A stretch of 64,000 bases of DNA from an uncultured Bacteroidia bacterium (lineage in GTDB: Bacteria; Bacteroidota; Bacteroidia; Bacteroidales; UBA932). Under the pieces are notes generated by a model. The model saw only the letters and a list, made by a program, of their open reading frames with translations, had not been told where the DNA came from and ran no database searches. The first letter of the stretch is position 1; the number at the start of each line of letters is the position of its first letter. The DNA lies in contig CACXNA010000006.1 in NCBI GenBank assembly GCA_902768985.1, positions 1 through 64,000 of the forward strand, given 5' to 3'. A program made the translations under genes and the position numbers. Of this stretch, positions 16,543 to 24,708 are shown one piece after another.

Positions 16543-16582
16543 AAAAAATCCCCCGGAAGCAGCCGCCTCCGGGGGATTTTTT
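16543..16582. terminator. Bidirectional terminator between purB and purA
   Basis: AAAAATCCCCCGGA and its exact complement (16544-16557 with 16568-16581) around a GC loop. The A-tract on one side and the T-tract on the other serve both converging genes. Confidence 0.92.
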
Positions 16583-16595
16583 ATCGGGTCACGTC

Positions 16596-17861
16596 CTAGC
16601 GGAGAACGATCTCCTTGCGGTCAGGACCGACGGAAATGATCTTCACCGGGCAGCCGGTCTCCTTCTCGATGAAGGCGATGTAGTCCTTGAGCTCCTGCGG
16701 GAAATCCTCGTACTTGCGCACGCCGGTGATGTCGCAGTCCCAGCCCTTGAACTCCTTGTAGACGGGCTTCACTTCCTCGCCGCTCTCGAAGGGGAAGTAG
16801 TCCAGCTGCTTGCCGCCGATCTCGTAGGCGACCGCCACCTTGATGGTCTTGAAGGTGTTGAGGACGTCGGACTTCATCATGATGAGCTCGCTCACGCCGT
16901 TCATCATCACGGCGTACTTCAGCGCGACGAGGTCCAGCCAGCCGCAGCGGCGGGGACGGCCCGTCGTGGCGCCGAACTCGTGGCCGATCTGGCGGAGCTG
17001 CTCGCCCGTCTCGTCGAAGAGCTCGGTCGGGAAGGGGCCGCTGCCCACGCGGGTGCAGTAGGCCTTGAAGATACCCATCACCTTGCCCACGCGGTTCGGG
17101 GCCACGCCGAGGCCCGTGCAGACGCCGGCGGTCATGGTGTTGGAGGAGGTGACGAACGGATAGGTGCCGAAGTCGATGTCCAGCATCGAGCCCTGGGCGC
17201 CCTCGGCGAGCACCGGGACGTCCTTGGCGAGGTAGTCGTTGACCACCAGCTCGCTCTCGATGAAGGGGAAGCGCTTCAGGTCCTCGACGGCCTGCAGCCA
17301 CTGCTTCTCGTAGTCGGTGATGTCATACTGGAAATCGTACTGCGCCAGCAGGCCGAAATGTTTCTGTTTCAGCGCCTCGTAGCGATTCTTGAATTCGGGG
17401 GAGAGGATGTCGCCGATGCGCAGGCCGTTGCGGCCGGTCTTGTCCATGTAGGTCGGGCCGATGCCCTTCAGCGTGGAGCCGATCTTGCCCTTGCCCTTGG
17501 CGGCCTCGGAGGCGGCGTCGAGCATGCGGTGCGTCGGGAGGATGAGGTGGGCGCGCTTGGAGATGAGCAGCTTGCCGGTGATGTCGCCGGCCTTCTGCTC
17601 GATGGCGCGGATCTCCTCCATGAGGATCACGGGGTCGATGACGACGCCGTTGCCGATGACGTTGACGGAGTCCTTGCGGAAAATGCCGGAAGGAACGGTG
17701 TGGAGCACAAAGTGGTCGCCGTCGAACACCAGGGAATGGCCGGCGTTGGGGCCGCCCTGGAAGCGGGCAATGACTTTGTAATCAGGGGTCAGGACATCGA
17801 CCACCTTGCCTTTTCCCTCGTCGCCCCACTGGAGCCCGAGCACGACATCGATTTTCTTCAT
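16596..17861 (-). CDS. purA: Adenylosuccinate synthetase
   Basis: A 421-residue enzyme. LGLQWGDEGKGK at residues 8-19 is the GTP-binding P-loop-like signature with catalytic Asp, FQGGPNAGHS carries the catalytic His, and GIGPTYMDKTGRNGLR is the IMP site. It forms adenylosuccinate from IMP and aspartate. I chose the ATG at 17861 (MKKIDVV) as the P-loop spacing then matches the family. It faces purB, which handles its product. Confidence 0.97.
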   Translation of the reverse strand: MKKIDVVLGLQWGDEGKGKVVDVLTPDYKVIARFQGGPNAGHSLVFDGDHFVLHTVPSGIFRKDSVNVIGNGVVIDPVILMEEIRAIEQKAGDITGKLLISKRAHLILPTHRMLDAASEAAKGKGKIGSTLKGIGPTYMDKTGRNGLRIGDILSPEFKNRYEALKQKHFGLLAQYDFQYDITDYEKQWLQAVEDLKRFPFIESELVVNDYLAKDVPVLAEGAQGSMLDIDFGTYPFVTSSNTMTAGVCTGLGVAPNRVGKVMGIFKAYCTRVGSGPFPTELFDETGEQLRQIGHEFGATTGRPRRCGWLDLVALKYAVMMNGVSELIMMKSDVLNTFKTIKVAVAYEIGGKQLDYFPFESGEEVKPVYKEFKGWDCDITGVRKYEDFPQELKDYIAFIEKETGCPVKIISVGPDRKEIVLR

Positions 17862-17991
17862 AATCAACAATAATTAGTTATTTCAATCCAAACCTTAAAG
17901 GTAGCAATAATTCTCGGGATTGCCAAAAAGTTAACCATGAATCGGGGAAGAAAAAACTTTATTATCTTTGTATGTTTCAAAACCGCATACC

Positions 17992-18555
17992 ATGTTCCAG
18001 AGAATCCTTGCCGTTCTGAGCGCCGGCGTCCTGCTGTTCGCCGGCTGCCGCCAGTCTTCCTTCCCGACCGTGGAGGGCAGCGTCATTGACGCCACGATCC
18101 ATTCCGTCACTGTCCAGACGCCCGAAGGCGGCTCCTTCACCGTGAGCACCCTGGGCACGGATCCGATGCTGGTGCCGGGCGTGCTGCCCGGCGACGAGGT
18201 GCGGATCGCCTACGAAACGCTCCCTGACGGGGAAACGTTCCGCGCCGTGCGGCTTGACATCACCACGCCGTCCGCCTACCGGCTGCTGCCGGGTATCTGG
18301 CGCGACTGCACGGGCCCCGTGGAAGTGGGCCTCGTGCTCGCCGAGGACGGCTCCGCCCGCGCCGTGGGCCTGGCGGACCTGAACCTGCGGGACTGGTCGC
18401 TCGACGGCGACAGCCTGATCCTGACGGCTGCGGACCCGACGAGCCCCGATGGCAAGGTGACGCTGATTTATATCATTGAGCAACTGGATGTTGACTCGCT
18501 GGTCCTGGCGACCACCGAGGGGGTCGTGTGCATGAACCTCTCCCGGGCTGAATGA
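17992..18555 (+). CDS. Lipocalin-like lipoprotein
   Basis: A 187-residue lipoprotein. The signal peptide ends in LFAGC with the acylated Cys at 19. The N-terminal half is an OB-like beta domain; the C-terminal half (about 100-180) matches the Lipocalin_3 type: LPGIWRDC...GLVLAEDGSARAVGLADLNLRDWSLDGDSLILTA. The ligand is unknown. A TATCTTTG -7 box lies at 17963-17970. The stop overlaps the MATE start by 4 nt (ATGA), so the two proteins are made together and may serve one export or envelope process. Confidence 0.72.
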   Translation: MFQRILAVLSAGVLLFAGCRQSSFPTVEGSVIDATIHSVTVQTPEGGSFTVSTLGTDPMLVPGVLPGDEVRIAYETLPDGETFRAVRLDITTPSAYRLLPGIWRDCTGPVEVGLVLAEDGSARAVGLADLNLRDWSLDGDSLILTAADPTSPDGKVTLIYIIEQLDVDSLVLATTEGVVCMNLSRAE

Positions 18556-19928
18556 CCAAAGACGAACTGCTGGCGCGACTCCGCGGAGGCGAGCCGATGA
18601 GCGGGGGTGAGCAGTTCAAGCTCACCCTCCTGCTTGCGTGGCCGTCCATCATGGCCCAGCTCGCGATGTGCCTGATGAGCTACATCGACGCGGCGATGGT
18701 CGGCCGGCTCGGCTCCGAGCAGGCCGCCGCCATCGGCCTGGTCAGCAGTACCACCTGGATCTTCGGCAGCTTCTGCTATGCCACCTCTTCCGGCTTCAGC
18801 GTGCAGATCGCGCACCGCTGCGGGGCGAAGGATTTCGTCGGCGCGAAGCGCATTTTCCGCCACGGCGTGCTCGCCTCGCTCGGCATCAGCGTGCTGCTCA
18901 TGCTGCTGGCCGTGTCCATCCACCGCGCGCTGCCGCACTGGCTCGGCGGCACGCCGGAAATCCTCGCGGACGCGTCGGCTTACTTCCTGATCTACGCGCT
19001 CTTCCTGCCGCTGCTGCAGCTTGCGGTCTTCTGCGAGGCGACGCTCATCGCGAGCGGCAACGCGAAGGTGCCCGGCATCCTCAGCGTCGCGATGTGCGGG
19101 CTGGATGTCGTCTTCAATTATGTATTCATTTTCCTGCTCGGCATGGGTGTGAAGGGCGCTGCCCTGGGGACGGGGCTCGCCACCGCCGCTGCCGGCGCAT
19201 TTCTCCTCTGGTACGCCGTGCGGCGCAGCCGGGAGCTCCGCCAGGACGAATACGTGCGCCCCACCGCGCCGGAGCGCCGGCAGGTGTCCCGGCAGGCCTT
19301 CGGCATCAGCTGGCCGCTGTGGATCCAGAACCTCATCTCCCGCGGCGCCTACATCGCCGCGACCGTGCTCGTGGCGCCGCTCGGCACCATCGCCATCGCC
19401 GCCAATTCCTTCGCCATCATCGCCGAGGGATTCTGTTATTTGCCCGGCTACGGACTGGAGGATTCCGCCACCACGCTCGTGGGCCAGAGCCTGGGTGCGA
19501 AACGCCCCGACATGGCGAAGCGTTTCGCCTGGATTACCATTGGCACGGGGGCCTCGATGATGGCCTTCCTGGCGGTGCTGATGTGGCTCTTCGCACCGCA
19601 GATCATGGGCCTGCTGAGCCAGGATCCGGAAGTGATCGCGCTGGGCGTGAAATGCCTTCGCATCGAGGCCTGGGCGGAGCTGCTCTACGGCGTCAGCATC
19701 GTGGCCTACGGCTGCTGCATCGGCGCCGGCGACACCCTGGTCCCGTCGCTGATCAACCTGCTGAGTATGTGGGTGATACGCCTCGGTCTCGCGCTCTGGC
19801 TCATCCCCCGCTACGGCCTGGTGGGCTACTGGGTCGCCATGGCCACCGAACTTTGTGTCAAGGGCCTCATCTTTGCCGTCCGCATCGGCCGCGGCCGATG
19901 GATGAAAACGCGGCTGACCGCCGCCTAG
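18552..19928 (+). CDS. MATE-family efflux transporter
   Basis: A 458-residue membrane protein with about 12 hydrophobic helices in two related halves. LLLAWPSIMAQLAMCLMSYIDAAMVGRLG and the equivalent SWPLWIQNLISRGAYIAATVLVAPLG carry the paired MATE motifs (P..., then ..D..mvG.lG). These antiporters export cationic drugs or metabolites with Na+ or H+. Its start ATG overlaps the stop of the lipocalin-like gene. Substrate is unknown. Confidence 0.9.
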   Translation: MTKDELLARLRGGEPMSGGEQFKLTLLLAWPSIMAQLAMCLMSYIDAAMVGRLGSEQAAAIGLVSSTTWIFGSFCYATSSGFSVQIAHRCGAKDFVGAKRIFRHGVLASLGISVLLMLLAVSIHRALPHWLGGTPEILADASAYFLIYALFLPLLQLAVFCEATLIASGNAKVPGILSVAMCGLDVVFNYVFIFLLGMGVKGAALGTGLATAAAGAFLLWYAVRRSRELRQDEYVRPTAPERRQVSRQAFGISWPLWIQNLISRGAYIAATVLVAPLGTIAIAANSFAIIAEGFCYLPGYGLEDSATTLVGQSLGAKRPDMAKRFAWITIGTGASMMAFLAVLMWLFAPQIMGLLSQDPEVIALGVKCLRIEAWAELLYGVSIVAYGCCIGAGDTLVPSLINLLSMWVIRLGLALWLIPRYGLVGYWVAMATELCVKGLIFAVRIGRGRWMKTRLTAA

Positions 19929-19994
19929 CGCACTTGTTAATAACTCTGTTGAAAAAAACACTTTCTCTCCCGGGCTTTTGCTCTGGAGATAGAC

Positions 19995-20002
19995 TAAATT
20001 TG
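19995..20002 (+). promoter_or_regulatory. -7 box of nrdD
   Basis: TAAATTTG, about 70 nt upstream of the nrdD start; the leader after it can form a short GCGC/TCCC hairpin. Confidence 0.5.
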
Positions 20003-20072
20003 TACTTCGAGCGCCGTTCCCGAGGGAGCGCCTCCTAGTAGTGCTGACCGCAGAATAATCAACAAAAGCAAT

Positions 20073-22271
20073 ATGGACGTACGTAAAACCAACGGCTCTT
20101 TTGAAGAGTTCGACAAAGCCAAACTTGCCCGTGGCATTCACGAGGCCTACAAAACAGCAGGGGAGTACTGCGACGATTCGATCGTGGTCTCCATCATCAA
20201 CAATCTGTATGTCTACGAGGGTATCACCAGCCGTGAGATCCGTCGTCAGGTGGAGGAATCCCTGATGTCCGTGAACAAGAAGGTCGCGCATGCCTATATC
20301 GACAAGTTCGACGCGGACCTCGACCTTCGCAAGAAGCGCGACTTCATCAAAGACTATATCAAGGCGTCCAACGCCGCGACGGGCTCCAAGTTCGACGCCA
20401 ATGCCAACGTCACCCGCAAGAACATCGTGACGCTGGGCAACGAACTCTATAAGGAGAACAACATCAAGCAGAACCGCTACATCATGCAGGACAAGATCAA
20501 GGCGCTGTACGGCCGCGCCCTCGCGGACCAGTACATCACGGACCTGGAGTCGCACGTCCTCTACAAGCATGACGAGTCCGGCACCCCGGGTTTCCCGTAC
20601 TGCGTCGCCATCACGATGTATCCTTTCCTCGTCAGCGGCCTGAAGGAGCTGGGCGGCGTGTCCATCGCCCCGACCGACCTCAAGAGCTTCTGCGGCGAGT
20701 TCATCAACCTGGTGTACTCCGTGTCCTCCCAGTTCATGGGTGCCGTGGCCACGCCGGAGTTTCTGATGTACCTGGACTACTTCATCCGCAAGGACTACGG
20801 CGACAACTATCTCGAGCACCTGAACGACGTCGTGGAGAACAACGTCAAGCAGCGTACGCTCGTGAAGGTCATCGACAACTACTTCCAGCAGGTGGTCCAC
20901 TCCATGAACATGCCGGCCGGCAACCGCGGCTACCAGACGGTGTTCTGGAACATCGGCTACTTCGACAAGCCCTACTTCGAGGGCGTGTTCGGCGACTTCT
21001 TCTTCCCGGACGGCTCGAAGCCGAAGTGGGAGACCCTCGACTGGCTGCAGCGCCACTTCATGAACTGGTTCAACGAGGAGCGCAACAACTACATCCTCAC
21101 CTTCCCGGTGGAGACGATGGCCCTGCTGACCGACGGCGGCGACGACTTCGCCGACAAGGACTACGCCGACTTCACCGCCGAGATGTGGTCCAAGGGCCAC
21201 AGCTTCTTCTGCTACCTCTCCAACAGCCCGGACTCCCTGTCCAGCTGCTGCCGCCTCCGCAACGAGATCCAGAAGGAGGACGGCCACAACCATACCACCC
21301 ACCAGTACTCGATGGGTACGGCCTCCGTGGCCACGGGTTCCAAGTCCGTGATGACCATCAACTTGAACCGCCTGATCCAGGATGCCGTCCGCCGCTACTT
21401 CCAGGAGCGCCGCGGCGTCAACCTCGAGGCCGGCAAGCCCCTCAATCCCGTTTCCCACTTTTACGACAAAGAAGACCTCTACAACAACTACATTGACAAG
21501 GACATCCGCGAGATGACCGAGCGGGTGCACAAGTACCAGATCGCCTTCAACGAGATCATCAAGGACTTCCTGAAGGCCGACATGCTGGACGTCTACAAGG
21601 CCGGCTTCATCGACATGAAGAAGCAGTACCTGACCGTGGGCGTGAACGGCCTGACCGAGGCCGCCGAGTTCCTGGGCCTGAAGGTCTCCCCGAATCCCGA
21701 GTACGGCGATTTCGTGAACACGATCCTCGAGACCATCAACATCGCCAACCGCAAGGACCGCACCCCGGACGCCATGTTCAACACCGAGTTCGTGCCGGCC
21801 GAGAACCTCGCCGCCAAGAACTACAAGTGGGACAAGAAGGACGGCTACTTCGTCTCCGAGAAGCACAACCTCTACAGTTCTTACTTCTATAACCCTGAGG
21901 ATGTCGAGGTGTCCATGATCGACAAGTTCAAGCTCCACGGCGAGGACTTCGTGAAGTACCTCGACGGCGGCTCCGCCCTGCACATGAATATCGCCGAGCA
22001 CCTGACGAAGGAGCAGTACCGCAGCCTGCTGAAGACGGCGGCCCACTATGGTACCAACTACTTCACCTTCAACTGCCGCAATACGGTCTGCAACGACTGC
22101 GGCTACATCAGCAAAGACACGCTCACCAAGTGCCCGAAGTGCGGCAGCGAGAACCTCGACTACCTCACGCGCGTGATCGGTTACCTCAAGCGTGTGTCCT
22201 CCTTCGCGGAGCCGCGCCAGATCGAAGCTCAGCACCGCTTCTACAATCCGAAGGACGTACCGACCGCATGA
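20073..22271 (+). CDS. nrdD: Anaerobic ribonucleoside-triphosphate reductase
   Basis: A 732-residue class III enzyme. An ATP-cone (about 1-90, VRKTNGSFEEFDKAKLARGIHEA) is followed by the ten-stranded catalytic barrel. The C-terminus has the Zn site CNDCGY...CPKCG and the glycyl-radical segment TRVIGYLKRVSSF. It reduces NTPs to dNTPs with a glycyl radical and works only without oxygen, so the host lives anaerobically. The activase gene nrdG overlaps its end by 4 nt. Confidence 0.95.
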   Translation: MDVRKTNGSFEEFDKAKLARGIHEAYKTAGEYCDDSIVVSIINNLYVYEGITSREIRRQVEESLMSVNKKVAHAYIDKFDADLDLRKKRDFIKDYIKASNAATGSKFDANANVTRKNIVTLGNELYKENNIKQNRYIMQDKIKALYGRALADQYITDLESHVLYKHDESGTPGFPYCVAITMYPFLVSGLKELGGVSIAPTDLKSFCGEFINLVYSVSSQFMGAVATPEFLMYLDYFIRKDYGDNYLEHLNDVVENNVKQRTLVKVIDNYFQQVVHSMNMPAGNRGYQTVFWNIGYFDKPYFEGVFGDFFFPDGSKPKWETLDWLQRHFMNWFNEERNNYILTFPVETMALLTDGGDDFADKDYADFTAEMWSKGHSFFCYLSNSPDSLSSCCRLRNEIQKEDGHNHTTHQYSMGTASVATGSKSVMTINLNRLIQDAVRRYFQERRGVNLEAGKPLNPVSHFYDKEDLYNNYIDKDIREMTERVHKYQIAFNEIIKDFLKADMLDVYKAGFIDMKKQYLTVGVNGLTEAAEFLGLKVSPNPEYGDFVNTILETINIANRKDRTPDAMFNTEFVPAENLAAKNYKWDKKDGYFVSEKHNLYSSYFYNPEDVEVSMIDKFKLHGEDFVKYLDGGSALHMNIAEHLTKEQYRSLLKTAAHYGTNYFTFNCRNTVCNDCGYISKDTLTKCPKCGSENLDYLTRVIGYLKRVSSFAEPRQIEAQHRFYNPKDVPTA

Positions 22272-22738
22272 TCAAGTACATCCCGGAGCTCACGGACATC
22301 GTCCTCGAGGAGATTCCGGACAAAGTGACCCTGGCAGTTGAAATCAGCAACTGCCGGGGTTCTTGTCCCGGGTGCCACTCGCCGTTCCTTAAGCGGGACA
22401 TCGGCGAGGAGCTGACGCCCGCCGTCGTGGACAAGCTCATCGCCGACAACTTCGGGGTCAACTGCTTCCTCCTGCTGGGGGAGGGCAAGGACGCGCAGGC
22501 CCTGCTGGGCATCGCCGAGCACCTGCGCACGGCGCATCCGGACCTGGAGCGCGCCGTCTATTCCGGCCGCCCCGAGGTGGAGCCGGAGATCTACGCCGCG
22601 TTCGACTACGTCAAAGTCGGCCCCTACGTGGAGGCGGCCGGTCCGCTCAACAGCCCGACCACCAACCAGCGCCTCTACCACCACGGGGAGGACATCACTT
22701 TCCGTTTCTGGCACAAAGGTCTGGAGGATAAGCAGTAG
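22268..22738 (+). CDS. nrdG: Anaerobic ribonucleotide reductase activating protein
   Basis: A 156-residue radical SAM activase. Cluster cysteines C29, C33 and C36 lie in NCRGSCPGCHSP. It generates the glycyl radical on NrdD. The ATG at 22268 overlaps the nrdD stop (ATGA), which argues for this start and for coupling. The length is typical. Confidence 0.93.
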   Translation: MIKYIPELTDIVLEEIPDKVTLAVEISNCRGSCPGCHSPFLKRDIGEELTPAVVDKLIADNFGVNCFLLLGEGKDAQALLGIAEHLRTAHPDLERAVYSGRPEVEPEIYAAFDYVKVGPYVEAAGPLNSPTTNQRLYHHGEDITFRFWHKGLEDKQ

Positions 22739-22785
22739 CTTATCTTCCTTTTTTTGTTTATATTCGCCCAAAATCTACCACATTT

Positions 22786-24708
22786 ATGAATTTATTAACC
22801 GTTCTCCTGTCGCTGCTGCCGGTCCTGTCCGGCCCCGACGCCCGGCTCCAGGTGGCCTTCGAGGACACCGCCGGCCAGCTCCGCTACACCGTCGCCTACG
22901 ACGGCAAAACCCTCGTGGCCCCGTCCCTGCTGGGCCTTCAGACCAACGAAGTCGACTACACCCGCCTGGAATGCGTGTCCGTGGACACGCAGGAGGGGCG
23001 CGACACCTATGTGCTCGACCGCATCAAGGCCTCGCACATCGACCACGCCGCGCTGTGCGCGGTGCTGCATTGCCAGAACCCCGACGGCCGCAAGCTCGAC
23101 ATCGAGTGGCACCTGACGGCGAATGACGCGGCCTTCCGCTACGTCATTCCGCGCGAAGGTGAGACGGGCAGCGTGCGCGTGCTCGCCGAGGCGAGCGCGT
23201 TCCGATTCCCCGAAGGGACGACCGGCTTCCTGACGCCGCAGAGCGACGCGATGATCGGCTGGAAGCGCAGCAAGCCCAGCTACGAAGAGCACTACACCCT
23301 CGACGCGCCGCTCGACCGGCGCTCGCAGTACGGCCACGGCTACACCTTCCCGTGCCTCTTCCGCGTGGGCGGGGACGGCTGGGTGCTGGTCAGCGAGACC
23401 GGCGTGGACAGCCGCTACTGCGCCTCCCACCTGTCCGACTACGACGCGGCCGAGGGCTACACGATCGCCTTCCCGATGCCGGAGGAGAACAACGGCAACG
23501 GCACCGTGGAGCCGGCCTTCAGCCTGCCCGGCGCCACGCCCTGGCGCACGATCACCGTGGGTGCCGACCTGGCGCCGATCGTGGAGACGACCATCGCCTT
23601 CGACGTCGTGACGCCGCGCTACGAGACCACGCGCAGCTACCGCTACGGCAAGAGCAGCTGGAGCTGGATCGTCTGGCAGGACGCCAGCATGAACCAGGCC
23701 GACCAGGTGGCCTACATCGACCTGGCGGCGGCCATGGGATGGCCTTATATTCTGATTGACGCGGGCTGGGACCAGGAGTTCGGCCACGCCGGCATGGAAG
23801 AGCTGGTGCGCTATGCCCGCAGCAAGGGCGTGGACGTGTTCCTGTGGTATTCCTCCAGCGGCTGGTGGAACGACATCGTCCAGAGCCCCGTGAACGTGAT
23901 GTGCGACCCGCTGGCGCGCAAGCCGGAGATGCGCTGGATGGAGAGTATCGGTGTGAAGGGCGTCAAGGTGGACTTCTTCGGCGGTGACAAGCAGGAGACG
24001 ATGCGCCTGTATGAGGCCATCCTCAGCGATGCCGACGATCATGGCCTGATGTGTATCTTCCATGGTGCGACCCTGCCGCGCGGCTGGGAGCGGATGTATC
24101 CGAACTATGTGGGCAGCGAGGCCGTCCTGGCCTCCGAGAACATGGTCTTCGGCCAGAACCACTGCGACCTGGAGGCCATGCACGCCGCCCTGCACCCGTT
24201 CCTGCGCAATACGGTGGGCTGCATGGAGTTCGGCGGCGTGTTCCTGAACAAGCGCCTGAACCGCGCCAACGGCGCCCCGGGCCCCGGCGGCCGCGTCTTC
24301 GGCACGCAGCGCCGCACCACGGACGCGGCCGAGCTGGCCGTGGCGGTGCTCTACCAGAACCCGATCCAGAATTTCGCGCTCACGCCGAATAACCTCACGG
24401 ACGCGCCTGCGGTCGCCATCGACTTCATGAAGCAGGTCCCGACGACCTGGGATGAGACGCGCCTGATCGACGGCTATCCCGGCCGCTACATCGTGCTGGC
24501 GCGCCGCCAGGGCGCGACCTGGTACGTCGCGGCGATCAACGCCGGCGACGAGCCCGTCAAGCTGGATGTGAAGGCCGTGGAGGCGCGCCTGGGCGGCACG
24601 GCCCGCGTGCTAAGTACGGGCAAGGACGGCCTTCAGGCCGCCCCTGCACCGAAAAAACCGCTCAGCATCGCCCAGAACGACGGTGCCGTGCTGGTCATTA
24701 ATCTTTAA
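22786..24708 (+). CDS. Glycoside hydrolase family 97 enzyme
   Basis: A 640-residue secreted GH97 protein: short signal peptide, N-terminal beta-sandwich (about 20-270), (beta/alpha)8 barrel (about 280-560, YRYGKSSWSWI... WPYILIDAGWDQEF), and a C-terminal beta domain. KGVKVDFFGGDKQETM puts an Asp near residue 395 where retaining GH97 alpha-galactosidase-type members have their nucleophile; inverting SusB-type alpha-glucosidases lack it. So a retaining alpha-glycosidase is likely, substrate uncertain. CCAAAATCTACCAC sits just before the ATG and matches the candidate small RNA at 38851-38944. The gene ends 11 nt inside the convergent regulator gene. Confidence 0.87.
   Translation: MNLLTVLLSLLPVLSGPDARLQVAFEDTAGQLRYTVAYDGKTLVAPSLLGLQTNEVDYTRLECVSVDTQEGRDTYVLDRIKASHIDHAALCAVLHCQNPDGRKLDIEWHLTANDAAFRYVIPREGETGSVRVLAEASAFRFPEGTTGFLTPQSDAMIGWKRSKPSYEEHYTLDAPLDRRSQYGHGYTFPCLFRVGGDGWVLVSETGVDSRYCASHLSDYDAAEGYTIAFPMPEENNGNGTVEPAFSLPGATPWRTITVGADLAPIVETTIAFDVVTPRYETTRSYRYGKSSWSWIVWQDASMNQADQVAYIDLAAAMGWPYILIDAGWDQEFGHAGMEELVRYARSKGVDVFLWYSSSGWWNDIVQSPVNVMCDPLARKPEMRWMESIGVKGVKVDFFGGDKQETMRLYEAILSDADDHGLMCIFHGATLPRGWERMYPNYVGSEAVLASENMVFGQNHCDLEAMHAALHPFLRNTVGCMEFGGVFLNKRLNRANGAPGPGGRVFGTQRRTTDAAELAVAVLYQNPIQNFALTPNNLTDAPAVAIDFMKQVPTTWDETRLIDGYPGRYIVLARRQGATWYVAAINAGDEPVKLDVKAVEARLGGTARVLSTGKDGLQAAPAPKKPLSIAQNDGAVLVINL

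Noticed and set aside
18468-22235. Minus-strand frame of 1255 codons opposite the MATE and nrdD genes
   Set aside because: Shadow of two certain genes on the plus strand; no recognisable domain.
22786-24708. SusB-type alpha-glucosidase
   Set aside because: KVDFF has an Asp where inverting SusB-type members lack one, so I do not assign alpha-glucosidase activity.
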